Positions 48,501 to 55,811 of a stretch of DNA of 64,000 nucleotides are shown in pieces. Below the pieces are notes generated by a model, which saw only the letters and a list, made by a program, of their open reading frames with translations, did no database searches and was not told the origin of the DNA. The translations under genes and the position numbers were made by a program. Each line of letters starts with the position of its first letter. The stretch's first letter is position 1. The stretch is from Mucilaginibacter flavidus (GTDB lineage: Bacteria; Bacteroidota; Bacteroidia; Sphingobacteriales; Sphingobacteriaceae), in the NCBI RefSeq assembly GCF_024055575.1, contig NZ_JAMXOE010000030.1, positions 1 through 64,000 of the forward strand. Reading direction: 5' to 3'.

Positions 48501-48937
48501 TAAACGTACAGGTAAATAATGAAAACGAGGGTATCGACGACCGTGATGCCTTCTTCAGTGATTATGATAAGTTCCGACAAATTCCATCGCCGATGGTCGT
48601 TAAGGTTTTGGGCCTGACAATTAGTGACGATATGCGCACGGCTTATCGATCAAAAGACCCGGCTGATCCGCTAACGCAATTCGAGGTCTGGAACAATACG
48701 ACGAACGACCAGCACTATGATGATTTTAAGACTTCCGGACGCCGCTTCGCTATCAAGAAAGCAGCATTACTCGAATTGCTCCAAAAAAGAAATCGCTGCC
48801 TGATCGTTCATTGCCAGATCAGCCGCGATCTTGACCGGAAACGGTCCGACGAGTATATGCCGGACTATTGTTTACTTTATTTAATTTATCCCAATGGAAT
48901 CGCCCATACCGTCACAGGAAGTCATCACATTAGGTAA
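42563..48937 (+). CDS. Giant STAND/NACHT-like ATPase with PD-(D/E)XK-like N-terminus (putative defence)
   Basis: 2124 residues from the ATG at 42563 (a TTG 39 bp upstream is also open). The N-terminal 150 residues resemble the nuclease heads (Cap4/DUF4297-like) of anti-phage proteins: ESNAGDNYH, then LLGVDLTEYY (D66) and SQLKYS (Q86, K88) in D...QxK order. A P-loop ATPase follows, with Walker A GHAGIGKST (312-320) and Walker B LLIDAAD (near 415). The remaining 1500 or so residues are mostly helical and repeat-like, as in the target sensors of Avs and other bacterial NLR-like proteins. By analogy, binding of a phage component would trigger oligomer formation and DNA cleavage. It overlaps the next gene by 44 bp. 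I cannot assign it to a named Avs type. Confidence 0.75.
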   Translation: MPTTPQTKLTDAAESNAGDNYHLVFAVRKALELLNFSADGLKALSLEGVSKDDEKTFDPQSLLGVDLTEYYGGQNLTGAKAVVISQLKYSTRHADRAWTAAELCKGKKSGTAGSVMDRLGKLFSELLKNHPTQVKKVRVKLVSNRPVSTDLEKLVNNLKSGNIPRSFAVYKNKLSIPDKNIADRIHKATKLSADQILGFLAALDFSDCGSGSSLYQTERSYEAIARLGDLDGATQFAKLKDLVGDRMLPTSKGKHTLYVTDVLYKFNFSELSDLLPIRNNIEIPEKLVEREQLNDLQKLILVPTTKVLGLHGHAGIGKSTMMFSIDALLPPGSKSILFDCYGGGAYNDADDRRHTPEYAILQLCNELGLKCGTPFLLVRNTNTGHLLKELKKRLTEAVGLLQAVSPGALLALLIDAADNSVSAAAQFHTECFVTELARMGLPDGCRVIFSARTERLSTLNLPASAPTFQIRPFTKQETVAFLAKHFSAMPPDTVTEFLQLTYGTPRVMAYVLEGDGSSLQEKIEFLKPNGKTLDQLFGQRIQEAQLRSGDASSIERFLRALVALPSPVPESFLQAVSGLSNDLMTDLRVDLWRGLVYENGVFRFRDEDFETFLRTTYPVTASDYEAIAVILIMEAATNDYASIHLGSMLAKADDKTELVDIVIDRKFLDRPADPIKNKEVFIERVRLAMRMTDRADLEFFKLQFIAAEAAKSNELIENILIGHAELAAAYGDLQTNQKLYFQSGNPRWYGPAHFRNAAVFSRDKGTHNLARQHLERARSWMNYRARLKDEEQDDYDFSGKDIAYAAEATLRVSGIDRCAKFIDSWTPKSFGFEVFEELLKLLIASESNQQLNNWLRKFPLRADLRIAAASLFFRYGLKIGFEWRDIFKEPKKFTSLKKLPVAFQFKLLSFLEYALNNGIAYADAQPFLSLIPLVYPDRLPGFYHGHDDKEVAELDLLFRVKALQKYLDNGSFLLTDLYSERFRKALAAKDQKRDNEEQKKELDRVYRHLLRIYDVRAKYLLGKSSEKVLAEEVKAVVKAIGDDWELRYYHEYRYLRVYDFMLQKLSDVIFFTKTEKVLQTISEGFDPKKTNNLDARLKLAARLSHRRKYDDFILKYLHSIEQTLQSELLPGSEVVGCYTRATVIASRVSKGDGKYYFDQLVKASGEVDEEAYDQIRAIDVISQGFDFRKPQLAFDFARYVEYCSLKLGDGENFPWDESVKAIGAIDATSLWPILSRWDHRNIRKQKEHITMATLISLEKNIISYQTAAALMPVNPYFVYGVKKLAGSIIEKANAAADISFKNAFTRDLLAAIKIHSAPTTSYDYEEKFFELIKDGRFIDRNIIAEFRDHLAALQELKATAKPTETRYPRIKKAPINALFGKQLKAVKINGDLDLQEVLRSLRAAAGKKNAYLNLDAVFAELRKLSRSGNEQHFLNALTAMTEEQINYSEFEDLVQTTIAEWAHLQVLKEWKRTAFGTIVVNWFPVLAAYRSIDHSSLKKLQHLFGASDAELAAVINRHFPEHLDTLPANVLYNLFRLTLVSLDAAGRDQLLTWVVARWNEAVPDNMGDGIWSAGFAPPKEERILITSYLEYLLGHPVRKLRWRAQHALRRAVGYKQKMLIDELINNSRNPAATAFYYRGYTFFSLSARLNLYIAVERMVKEQPDQMMPFAAALLSELTNNDIPHAQIKFFLRSACRFLGKTFPTIYTAEEKSAIQKELAPLKRTESSRIPGYSRRRRDNKADGIRFDFDDTDTIPYWYESLSDALNVSMLDLLTVIDNFITEQWGFTGDPYKLDHVKSDYGNTQNDHGAEPRVENLRRYYEYHGMFCAAYEILKKRGANKNASRESWESWIAGWGLAWPDQWLADLRDPMPLEPRFWTEKQPGSEWEFSVQPEDFHERVRISPNEAFLTLEEDSHVYFGKDREHVRIESGLVHPETGPALLAALQSDLGFDNYLPHKGIFMDEIEDDLKDLQKKFVLEHLNVQVNNENEGIDDRDAFFSDYDKFRQIPSPMVVKVLGLTISDDMRTAYRSKDPADPLTQFEVWNNTTNDQHYDDFKTSGRRFAIKKAALLELLQKRNRCLIVHCQISRDLDRKRSDEYMPDYCLLYLIYPNGIAHTVTGSHHIR

Positions 48938-49634
48938 GAAGATCGCCGCAGAACTTGCTAAGCATGACCGGACCTCACCAACCATCAAATGGGTTAGTCA
49001 GTACCTGGCTGAGATCATCCATCGCGCAGAGAAAACCAAAGACAAAGCGGAAAAAGCAAAATCCGAGCAGGTCTGCGTCGATATTATACTGAAACTTTGG
49101 AAACAAAAAGCGGTCCTTCCGCACGGCGCGCAGCCGATGAGCGGACTACGAGACGCACTGGACGTATTACTGGCACTCAAAGAATATAAACCAACGACGC
49201 CCTATTGGCAATTGGGCCGTGATCTGGAAACCTACTCACCCTTTGGCAAATTTGTTGCAAAGCTGCGTGAGGACCATCAACTGATATTTAAGATTGTTGC
49301 ACACCTTGTTCTCGCCGGGAATGCCCTCAAACGGGAAAAGGAATGGGCCAAATTCCCTAATCTCCTGTCTGAAGACGAAAAAACATTGATCGATGAGCTT
49401 GATTGGCTGGTATCTCAATACTGTGCACCCGCGCTTAAACGTATCGCTTTGGAGATCGGAGATATTGACCAGCCTCCGGCGCCGGAAGACCGGATCAATT
49501 TGGCATTTGACAAGATGGCTAAATTATATAAGGAAGAGCTAGCCGCCCTGGAAGATTTAAGAGCCCACATGCTGAAAAAGCCATCAAAAAAAACTACCAA
49601 AAGGCCGGTTAAGAAAACGAAACCCGGGAAGTAG
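48894..49634 (+). CDS. Helical partner protein of the STAND gene
   Basis: 246 residues, overlapping the end of the giant gene by 44 bp in another frame, so expression is coupled. It is strongly helical with no enzyme motif. An Ala/Lys-rich segment (EKTKDKAEKAKSEQ) lies near the N-terminus, and the last 25 residues are a Lys-rich tail (KPSKKTTKRPVKKTK) that could bind nucleic acid. I do not recognise the family. Fixed pairing with the STAND protein suggests a regulator, adaptor or immunity factor. Confidence 0.75.
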   Translation: MESPIPSQEVITLGKKIAAELAKHDRTSPTIKWVSQYLAEIIHRAEKTKDKAEKAKSEQVCVDIILKLWKQKAVLPHGAQPMSGLRDALDVLLALKEYKPTTPYWQLGRDLETYSPFGKFVAKLREDHQLIFKIVAHLVLAGNALKREKEWAKFPNLLSEDEKTLIDELDWLVSQYCAPALKRIALEIGDIDQPPAPEDRINLAFDKMAKLYKEELAALEDLRAHMLKKPSKKTTKRPVKKTKPGK

Positions 49635-49854
49635 TTTGGTATATAAAAATGGGTGCTGGAAACGGCAGTAGAACCAATTAATCCTGGGAATATAACCTGT
49701 TCAAATCCGCTGTTGTTTGGTGTAGTGGATCATTCCAATAACTGTTCCGCCAAGTGCTAATTTCGGGCCCAATTAGCATTGTCAGACAAGCAACTAGGAA
49801 ATTGCGTAAATTCGTGTTTTATCTGATCAAACTATACAAGATCAACCTACCATT
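49635..49854 (+). other. Spacer before the second defence cluster
   Basis: About 220 bases with no gene I can support. It separates the two defence operons; no clear terminator hairpin is visible. Confidence 0.4.
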
Positions 49855-50235
49855 ATGGCAACACGCAGGAGTTCACCCACACAACCAAACCCAGGTCACT
49901 ACACCATTAAGCATGAATTATTCTGGACGGTCCTTTTGGGTTTAGGAATACCCTTGCTATCCGGTATCTTCTATGTTGGTGAACGCATCGGCAATGCCAG
50001 GTACGATATGGCAACAAATGAGGTCAGGGAAAGCAATAAGCAACTGAAAGACTCGCTGGTCAGCAAGCATGCCGTTATAGAACGGATGAAGCATGTCTCA
50101 GATTCGGCCTTAAACATCATTGGACATATGCCCTATGACCAACTAAAATTAGATACTGGGCAATTTCGCAAAGTACAGTCTACCATTGAAGCTGCCGGAG
50201 CGGCCTTATACCTAAACATCAATTATAAAAAATGA
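49855..50235 (+). CDS. Single-pass membrane protein with coiled coil
   Basis: 126 residues: a short N-terminal tail, one membrane helix (about 25-43, FWTVLLGLGIPLLSGIFYV), then a polar helical region (NEVRESNKQLKDSLVSKHAV) likely to form a coiled coil. Stop and start of the next gene overlap (ATGA at 50232). It is the first gene of a four-gene set with two nucleases and an ATPase, so it may be the membrane-located member or effector of that set. Confidence 0.7.
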   Translation: MATRRSSPTQPNPGHYTIKHELFWTVLLGLGIPLLSGIFYVGERIGNARYDMATNEVRESNKQLKDSLVSKHAVIERMKHVSDSALNIIGHMPYDQLKLDTGQFRKVQSTIEAAGAALYLNINYKK

Positions 50236-51140
50236 TCGACAGCGACTCGGAGTTTAAATCATTAATCGATACCGTTAAGAAAATAGCGGAAGCGGATCAG
50301 TCGCAGGACCTGCTTAGTTTGCTCGCCAGGTCAGAGATTACCATCCGCCAGACCGGCTACGACAACTGGGACGGCGGCATTTATTATTATACGGTATTCC
50401 TGGCAGTGGAGGTCTCCAAATTCATCGAGGTTCGGAACGATCTTGACAATTGGGAAAAGACGCTGCTGGAGTACTTCCAGTTACCGGTTCGCCATCTTGA
50501 AAGTGAAGGCATCACCAGGGTATCGCTTGTACCCAAGTCCGCAATTGCGGCATCCCCAGAAGTTAATCCTGGCCGTCCCTTGTCGTCTGCCGAGATGAAA
50601 AGGAAAGAACTGTTGACGCAATATCTCGATAAAGTAAGCGAGGATCAATTGATAGAATTGATATTGATGCCCTTATTTCGTCACCTTGGCTTTCAACGGG
50701 TAACCGTAACCGGCCATAAGGATAAGTTATTAGAGTTTGGTAAAGACGTGTGGATGAAATTTGTTCTGCCGACACAACACCTGCTGTACTTTGGCATACA
50801 GGTGAAAAAAGGTAAGATCGACTCCGCCGGAATTACAAAAGCCGGCAATAATAGTGTCGCCGAAGTTTACAACCAATCGCTGATGTTGCTGGGCCTGGCC
50901 ATTTTTGACCCTGATATCGGCAAAAACGTTTTGGTTGACCACGTCATCATCCTTGCCGGCGGCGAGATCACGAAAGCGGCAAGGCTCTGGCTCGGTTCGC
51001 AGCTGGATGCCGTTCAGCGAAGGCAGATCATCTTCATGGACCGGGAAGATATTCTTAACCTCTACACCGTCAACAATATTCCGCTTCCTTCAGGCGCATT
51101 GCCGCCCGCTGAATCGGAAGAAGATGACCTGCCGTTCTAG
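50232..51140 (+). CDS. PD-(D/E)XK (Mrr-like) nuclease-type protein
   Basis: 302 residues. The N-terminal half is unfamiliar. The C-terminal half (about 135-275) has the restriction-endonuclease-like pattern: ILMPLFRHLGF, an acidic pair in EFGKDVW (E168, D172), then YFGIQVKKG (Q190, K192), the D...QxK arrangement of Mrr-type enzymes. The tail is acidic (ESEEDDLPF). It is coupled to the membrane protein by a 4-bp overlap and followed 78 bp later by the ATPase gene. Probably a DNA-cutting component, though it could be an inactive sensor. Confidence 0.7.
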   Translation: MIDSDSEFKSLIDTVKKIAEADQSQDLLSLLARSEITIRQTGYDNWDGGIYYYTVFLAVEVSKFIEVRNDLDNWEKTLLEYFQLPVRHLESEGITRVSLVPKSAIAASPEVNPGRPLSSAEMKRKELLTQYLDKVSEDQLIELILMPLFRHLGFQRVTVTGHKDKLLEFGKDVWMKFVLPTQHLLYFGIQVKKGKIDSAGITKAGNNSVAEVYNQSLMLLGLAIFDPDIGKNVLVDHVIILAGGEITKAARLWLGSQLDAVQRRQIIFMDREDILNLYTVNNIPLPSGALPPAESEEDDLPF

Positions 51141-51218
51141 TTAGACTGGTCATCATTTGGACGGTTACGTAAACTGAGAAAGGAAGCTTATCTTCGCTCA
51201 TCCAGACCTTAAACATCA

Positions 51219-53144
51219 ATGGAACAGCTTTCCGAACAAATCAAACTCAAAATATTACAGGCCATACTCGCACAGCCTGATTTTCTCGGAGTTTACAGCA
51301 ATCGGGATGAAGGAATCATTGATTTCCTGAACCTGATCAGGCCTCTTAAGGACCTGCCTTCTGAAGACTCGCGTTACAATGACGCCGAGGGGGACGCCTA
51401 TCAGCACCTGGTCAATAATAACGACTGGGAATACGATTACGTTTTTATTACGCGCTTCAATCTTATTGGACAAGATGAGCAACTATTCATCAAATTCCTG
51501 GAGGTAGTGGTCAGCCCTGGAGTTCGCGGCGACCGCGGCCAGGTCGTGCGGTATGTTTCCCTGATCAACCAGCTGCTTTTGCAAACCCAGGTTATTTTGG
51601 TGCTGATGAGCTACAGCGACGGCCTGCCGGTATATGGGGTGCAAACACGGCAACAAGTAAGCGACCGTCCCCAAGACATTCCGCCTAACCAAATACCGTT
51701 TTTCCATTCGCAATCTACGGTCAACAAAACCTACCCGCATTTTTACCTGGGTCATGACAAGTGGGATGATTACCACCACCGCACGACATTTGGACTCGCC
51801 TTTGTGGAAAGCAAGTTTAATACGACGAAGATCGGGGGTGTAAAGATCATGAAAAGGGACACCCTTGTCACCGCGGAAGTGTTACCAGATACTTTCACTG
51901 CATTGCCGGAAGATTTTTGCTCCCTCGGCCAGGAGGAAGAATATTATGCCAACATGGTCAGCAATTTTCGGGATATGTACCAGAGTATCTTACTGGCGCT
52001 TCGGGACGTGGCCTTATACCCAAAAATCCAGGAAGCGTTCGAATTTGACGATGTCTATAAGACTTCGCTGATCCGTTTTAATGAACCGGAACAGCTGGCG
52101 CGCACCATCCGGTTCCGGCTGGGCGGTTACGAGCCGGGCGACTGGTACAAGTTCACCTACCGCTATACGCTGCCTTACGCGAAAGAACCTCTGGACATCA
52201 CCTTTGAATTTGATACCGAAGATTTCGTCAAGCACCGGGTGTTCGCATTGATCGGTAGGAACGGCGCCGGAAAGACCCAGGTGCTGAGCACGCTAGCCAA
52301 TGAACTTTCTAAGACCAATCCCGGTAATCTCTACCCGCGCAAGCCGCTATACAGCAAGGTTTTTACCGTGTCCTACAGCATATTTGATCATTTTCAGATC
52401 CCGGAGAGCGACGCGGCATTTAATTACGTCTATTGCGGCATTAAAAAGCCAGGGGGCGGTTTCCTAACGGAAGAGGAAATTATGGAGCGGACCTTGAGCC
52501 AGGCGGAAAAGATTAGCTATAAAAGCGTGACGGCCGAATGGCGATCGATCCTCTCCAACTTTGTTCCGGAGGACCTTTTGTCCGAGATATTCACAGGAAG
52601 CTCGTCCCGGACCTTATTTCAGCCACAAAACTTTGCTGCCTTCTACCAAAAACTAAGTTCCGGTCAAAATATACTGGTGTTGATCATTTCTGAAATTTTG
52701 GCGCAGATCCGGTATAATTCTATGATACTTTATGATGAGCCGGAAACCCATTTGCATCCGAATGCCATCACCCTATTGATGAATACTATTTTTGATCTGG
52801 TGGAGCAGTTCGATTCCTATTGTATACTCGCCACTCACTCGCCGCTGGTCATACAAGAGATACTCGCCCGCAATGTAATTATTCTCGAACGGGACCAAGA
52901 CGTAGCTTACATCAGGCAGATGGAGCGCGAATCGTTTGGTGAGAATTTGACAGTAATATCCGAAGACGTATTTGGCAACCGTAATATTGATAAACATCAC
53001 CTAAGCCTGATCCGCAGTCTGGTGAATGAAAATGGGAACTACGAAAGCATAGCGGAAATGCTGGCGAGCAAAAACTTGCCGCTGAACCTGAACACCAGGC
53101 TTTACATCAAAGGACTAATCAAGGAGCGCGATGAAGAATCTTAA
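51219..53144 (+). CDS. PtuA-like ATPase with AbiJ-type N-terminal domain
   Basis: 641 residues. The first 140 or so look like the AbiJ N-terminal module found at the head of many abortive-infection proteins (DFLNLIRPLKDLPSEDSRY, then HLVNNNDWEYDYVF and FIKFLEVVVSP). After an unassigned middle part comes an ABC-type AAA ATPase: Walker A GRNGAGKT (346-353), signature KLSSGQ (478-483), Walker B LYDEPETHLHP (D506, E507) and switch His in ATHSP (H540). It overlaps the HNH gene by 14 bp. ATPase plus HNH is the layout of Septu (PtuA/PtuB), but the N-terminal extension and the two upstream genes are not part of the standard two-gene system. Confidence 0.82.
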   Translation: MEQLSEQIKLKILQAILAQPDFLGVYSNRDEGIIDFLNLIRPLKDLPSEDSRYNDAEGDAYQHLVNNNDWEYDYVFITRFNLIGQDEQLFIKFLEVVVSPGVRGDRGQVVRYVSLINQLLLQTQVILVLMSYSDGLPVYGVQTRQQVSDRPQDIPPNQIPFFHSQSTVNKTYPHFYLGHDKWDDYHHRTTFGLAFVESKFNTTKIGGVKIMKRDTLVTAEVLPDTFTALPEDFCSLGQEEEYYANMVSNFRDMYQSILLALRDVALYPKIQEAFEFDDVYKTSLIRFNEPEQLARTIRFRLGGYEPGDWYKFTYRYTLPYAKEPLDITFEFDTEDFVKHRVFALIGRNGAGKTQVLSTLANELSKTNPGNLYPRKPLYSKVFTVSYSIFDHFQIPESDAAFNYVYCGIKKPGGGFLTEEEIMERTLSQAEKISYKSVTAEWRSILSNFVPEDLLSEIFTGSSSRTLFQPQNFAAFYQKLSSGQNILVLIISEILAQIRYNSMILYDEPETHLHPNAITLLMNTIFDLVEQFDSYCILATHSPLVIQEILARNVIILERDQDVAYIRQMERESFGENLTVISEDVFGNRNIDKHHLSLIRSLVNENGNYESIAEMLASKNLPLNLNTRLYIKGLIKERDEES

Positions 53145-53970
53145 ACCGTATTCCGGCGATGGCTACTTTTTCTATCAGCAAGTGCTGGAGGCAAAGGATT
53201 CGGACGATCTGCGTTCACGATTAGCAGTTGTGGCAACGGAGCTCGAATCCACTTATAAAAACTATGCTCAACACTTTGGTCTGAATCTCCTTGAGTCGTT
53301 GAAACCGGATACTGCCTTTTCTGTGCATAAGGCTGACTTGTTATCCCTGTACAGCTATCAATTCAAAATTGTAAGAGAACTGCGTTTAGAAATCCAACGA
53401 CAACAGCCTCAGGTAGTCCGTTTCACCTGCCAGCACTGTACGCTGACCAGCAATGAATCCCTCGACCACTTCGTCCCCAAGGATGAATTTCCGGAATTTG
53501 CTGTACATCCGCTGAATTTGCTACCCATATGCCTAAAGTGCAATCAACACAAGTCACATGTCTGGCGAAAAGCCGGAGTAAGAAAAGCGCTGAATCTATA
53601 TCTGGACCGCTTACCTGATGAACAATATCTTTTCGTTGATGTCAAGCTTGATAAGTACCGCGAGATCGATTTCGAGTTTTATCTTGAGAAACCAAAAATG
53701 GTGTCCAAGGCGATGTTTGTGCTGATCGAATCACATTTCGAGAGCCTCAATTTATTTTCGCGTATGCGTGAAAAGGCCATACCAGTTATTTCGGAACTGA
53801 TAAACACAGTAAGTTCACGAATGGGTAATCTTTCCTACCCCGAGATCGCTGCGGAAATTAAAGAAGCGGCAAACAGTAATAAGCGGGAATTAGGGGCAAA
53901 TTATTGGAAAAGCGTGGTCGAAATCGAACTGCTATATTCAACTCCATTTTTAAAACTATTAGCCCTTTAA
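53131..53970 (+). CDS. PtuB-like HNH endonuclease
   Basis: 279 residues. The HNH core has zinc-binding CQHC (C100, C103) and CLKC (C134, C137), catalytic DH (D112, H113) with PKDEF, and HPLNLLP and CN supplying the remaining positions. The N-terminal 95 residues and the C-terminal 130 are helical. In Septu the HNH protein cuts nucleic acid when released from the ATPase complex on infection. Overlap with the ATPase gene indicates a fixed stoichiometric pair. Confidence 0.85.
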   Translation: MKNLKPYSGDGYFFYQQVLEAKDSDDLRSRLAVVATELESTYKNYAQHFGLNLLESLKPDTAFSVHKADLLSLYSYQFKIVRELRLEIQRQQPQVVRFTCQHCTLTSNESLDHFVPKDEFPEFAVHPLNLLPICLKCNQHKSHVWRKAGVRKALNLYLDRLPDEQYLFVDVKLDKYREIDFEFYLEKPKMVSKAMFVLIESHFESLNLFSRMREKAIPVISELINTVSSRMGNLSYPEIAAEIKEAANSNKRELGANYWKSVVEIELLYSTPFLKLLAL

Positions 53971-54262
53971 GCGGCCTTCACGAGATCCTCTCGTAACGCT
54001 CACGTCGGTTTGAGCTAAAAAAAGGATGTGATGAACAATAATATTTAATCTGATCATCATATAAATTTATCCTCTATTGTATAATCAACAAAGGATAACT
54101 GAACATTATCAATAAATTTCATTACAAATTTTTGTTTAATGGTTCTATGAAAACTGTCTAAAGCAAATATTCGCTTAGATAGAAGTATTGGTCGCATGAT
54201 ATCGGTTTAGGGATAATCTAAATTTTATCATCTTTGTTCATATTGGTCAATTATGTATCCCT
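53971..54262. other. AT-rich spacer after the defence cluster
   Basis: About 290 AT-rich bases between the HNH gene and a coiled-coil protein gene. No gene is seen. Base composition changes visibly here, from the balanced defence genes to AT-rich mobile-element genes. Confidence 0.4.
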
Positions 54263-55048
54263 ATGAAAGAATATTTCAAACCCCTTGCTCGTTTCAAAAA
54301 ACGCGAACATCCGTTCGATATTGGCATGCCCTTTTCCTGGTGGCGGGGCCATTATGACCGTCATTTTTTGAATAATTTATATGAACGTAAGGAAAATGAA
54401 TTTGAACCATTTTATAAATATCATTTAAAGCACTTTTTAGAGGTAAATGCAGGCTCGCAAGAGGTTGAGTTTTATAGGCACTTACGGGATCTTATTCAGG
54501 ACGGCATTGCCATCTTGATCAAAGAAGACAATCCTGGCTCTAAAACTAAACATGAGCGAACAAATATTCAAAAGGCACAGTTACGGGCATTTGCCGATTA
54601 CTTGAATTCTATCGACCAGTGGGCCGTTCGGCCCAGGCTGGAGGTCTACACAGAGAAAGACGCGACTATCGCCAGGCTGCAAAACCAAATAGCAGAATTA
54701 GAGAAGCAGATCAGCGAAATGAAGGAATATGATGTGGTGCAGAAGATCAGGATAGAAGAAGGCCACTTACCGACAGTAATTGACTTGATTCAGCAGCTGC
54801 GCGATCTGCAATTACCGTCAGGACGGAAGCTACTCCGCTGTGATCATAAGACACCCTATTACAAGATGATCAGTAAGTATTTTTCAATCGACGCTAAGCA
54901 CATTCCCATAGATACCGCTAAGAATTATTTCTCCGATAAACAAAATGATATAGGCGTTAAGGGTACTGTGGTGCCGCCTGAAAATAAGCTGTTTAAGATA
55001 GTTCCTGACAACCCCAAAAAAGCAGTCAAGAAAATCAATAAATCCTAA
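54263..55048 (+). CDS. Hypothetical coiled-coil protein of the mobile element
   Basis: 261 residues. The N-terminal half is aromatic and basic (PFSWWRGHYDRHFLNNLYE). A clear coiled coil spans about 133-155 (ATIARLQNQIAELEKQISEM). The C-terminal part is basic and contains LPSGRKLLRCDHKTPYYKM. I do not know its family. It stands between the defence genes and the mobilization genes, with spacers on both sides. Confidence 0.7.
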   Translation: MKEYFKPLARFKKREHPFDIGMPFSWWRGHYDRHFLNNLYERKENEFEPFYKYHLKHFLEVNAGSQEVEFYRHLRDLIQDGIAILIKEDNPGSKTKHERTNIQKAQLRAFADYLNSIDQWAVRPRLEVYTEKDATIARLQNQIAELEKQISEMKEYDVVQKIRIEEGHLPTVIDLIQQLRDLQLPSGRKLLRCDHKTPYYKMISKYFSIDAKHIPIDTAKNYFSDKQNDIGVKGTVVPPENKLFKIVPDNPKKAVKKINKS

Positions 55049-55163
55049 AATGGCTTTCTCTTAGGCTGTTTGGATATTTTCACCATGCCTTTCTGTTGAT
55101 GCTATAAACAATACCCTATCAATTAGTTAGGCTCAATAATACTTATCTTGTTCGCCTCTTATA

Positions 55164-55190
55164 CATGACCATCGGAAACCGATGGTCATG
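55164..55190. promoter_or_regulatory. Perfect 12-bp palindrome ahead of the mobilization operon
   Basis: CATGACCATCGG (55164-55175) and CCGATGGTCATG (55179-55190) with a 3-base centre. It is 55 bp before the HTH gene that opens the mobilization module, so it could be an operator or a cruciform target. Confidence 0.55.
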
Positions 55191-55244
55191 AGATCAGCTA
55201 TTTCGCAATATACATTCGTTCCGTTAACCAAAAACGGAGTACAG

Positions 55245-55514
55245 ATGCAAGTAGAGATTTTAACTAAAGAAGACCTGAAACAGTTCAAGGCAGAACTCGT
55301 ACAGGAACTGAAAGACGCATTCGGCGGCAATGCGAAACCACAAAACAAAGAATGGCTGAAAAGCAACGAGGTTAGAAAACTGTTGGGTATATCCCCCGGC
55401 ACTCTGCAAAACCTGCGTATCAACGGCACAATCACCTATTCAAAAGTAGGCGGCATGATGTATTACCGCTACCAGGACATCATGAAACTGTTGGAAAAAG
55501 GAGGTGCCAAATGA
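55245..55514 (+). CDS. Helix-turn-helix (excisionase-like) protein
   Basis: 89 residues from the ATG at 55245, which is preceded by ACGGAG. The N-terminus is a helical, charged stretch; the C-terminal half is a MerR/Xis-like HTH_17 (WLKSNEVRKLLGISPGTLQN, then ITYSKVGGMMYYRYQDIMKLL). Such proteins are standard in Bacteroidota mobile elements, as excisionases or regulators of the mobilization operon. It overlaps the next gene by 4 bp. Confidence 0.85.
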   Translation: MQVEILTKEDLKQFKAELVQELKDAFGGNAKPQNKEWLKSNEVRKLLGISPGTLQNLRINGTITYSKVGGMMYYRYQDIMKLLEKGGAK

Positions 55515-55810
55515 AAAAGACACCTCCCGAACTGGCCTTGCTAAAGGCAATCCAAAAACACAAAGGACTTGGCCCTTATCATATCAGCTTATATACCGCC
55601 ATGCTTTCCTTATGGCAGGAACAGCAGTATAACACACCTTTCAGGGTAACGCGGAGCAGGCTGATGGCAACATCCGGCATCCGGTCGCCGGCCACTTATC
55701 ATAAGTGCCTAAAGGAATTGATCGGCTGCGATTACATCATTTATGAGCCGTCTTTTGATAAGCACATCGCAAGCAGGGTCACCTTAGTTATGGAAAAAGC
55801 AGGTATGTAG
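55511..55810 (+). CDS. Small winged-helix-like protein of the mobilization operon
   Basis: 99 residues, basic, with predicted helices arranged like a winged helix (SRLMATSGIRSPATYHKCLKEL then a YIIYEPS wing). Coupled to the HTH gene by the ATGA overlap. Similar small ORFs precede mobilization genes in other Bacteroidota elements. The function is probably DNA binding, with no specific assignment. Confidence 0.7.
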   Translation: MKKTPPELALLKAIQKHKGLGPYHISLYTAMLSLWQEQQYNTPFRVTRSRLMATSGIRSPATYHKCLKELIGCDYIIYEPSFDKHIASRVTLVMEKAGM

Positions 55811-55811
55811 A

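Noticed and set aside
42563..49634. CBASS system suggested by the Cap4-like N-terminus
   Set aside because: No CD-NTase (cyclase) gene and no SAVED domain are present.
51219..53970. Retron with PtuA/PtuB effectors
   Set aside because: No reverse transcriptase gene or msr/msd-like region lies nearby.
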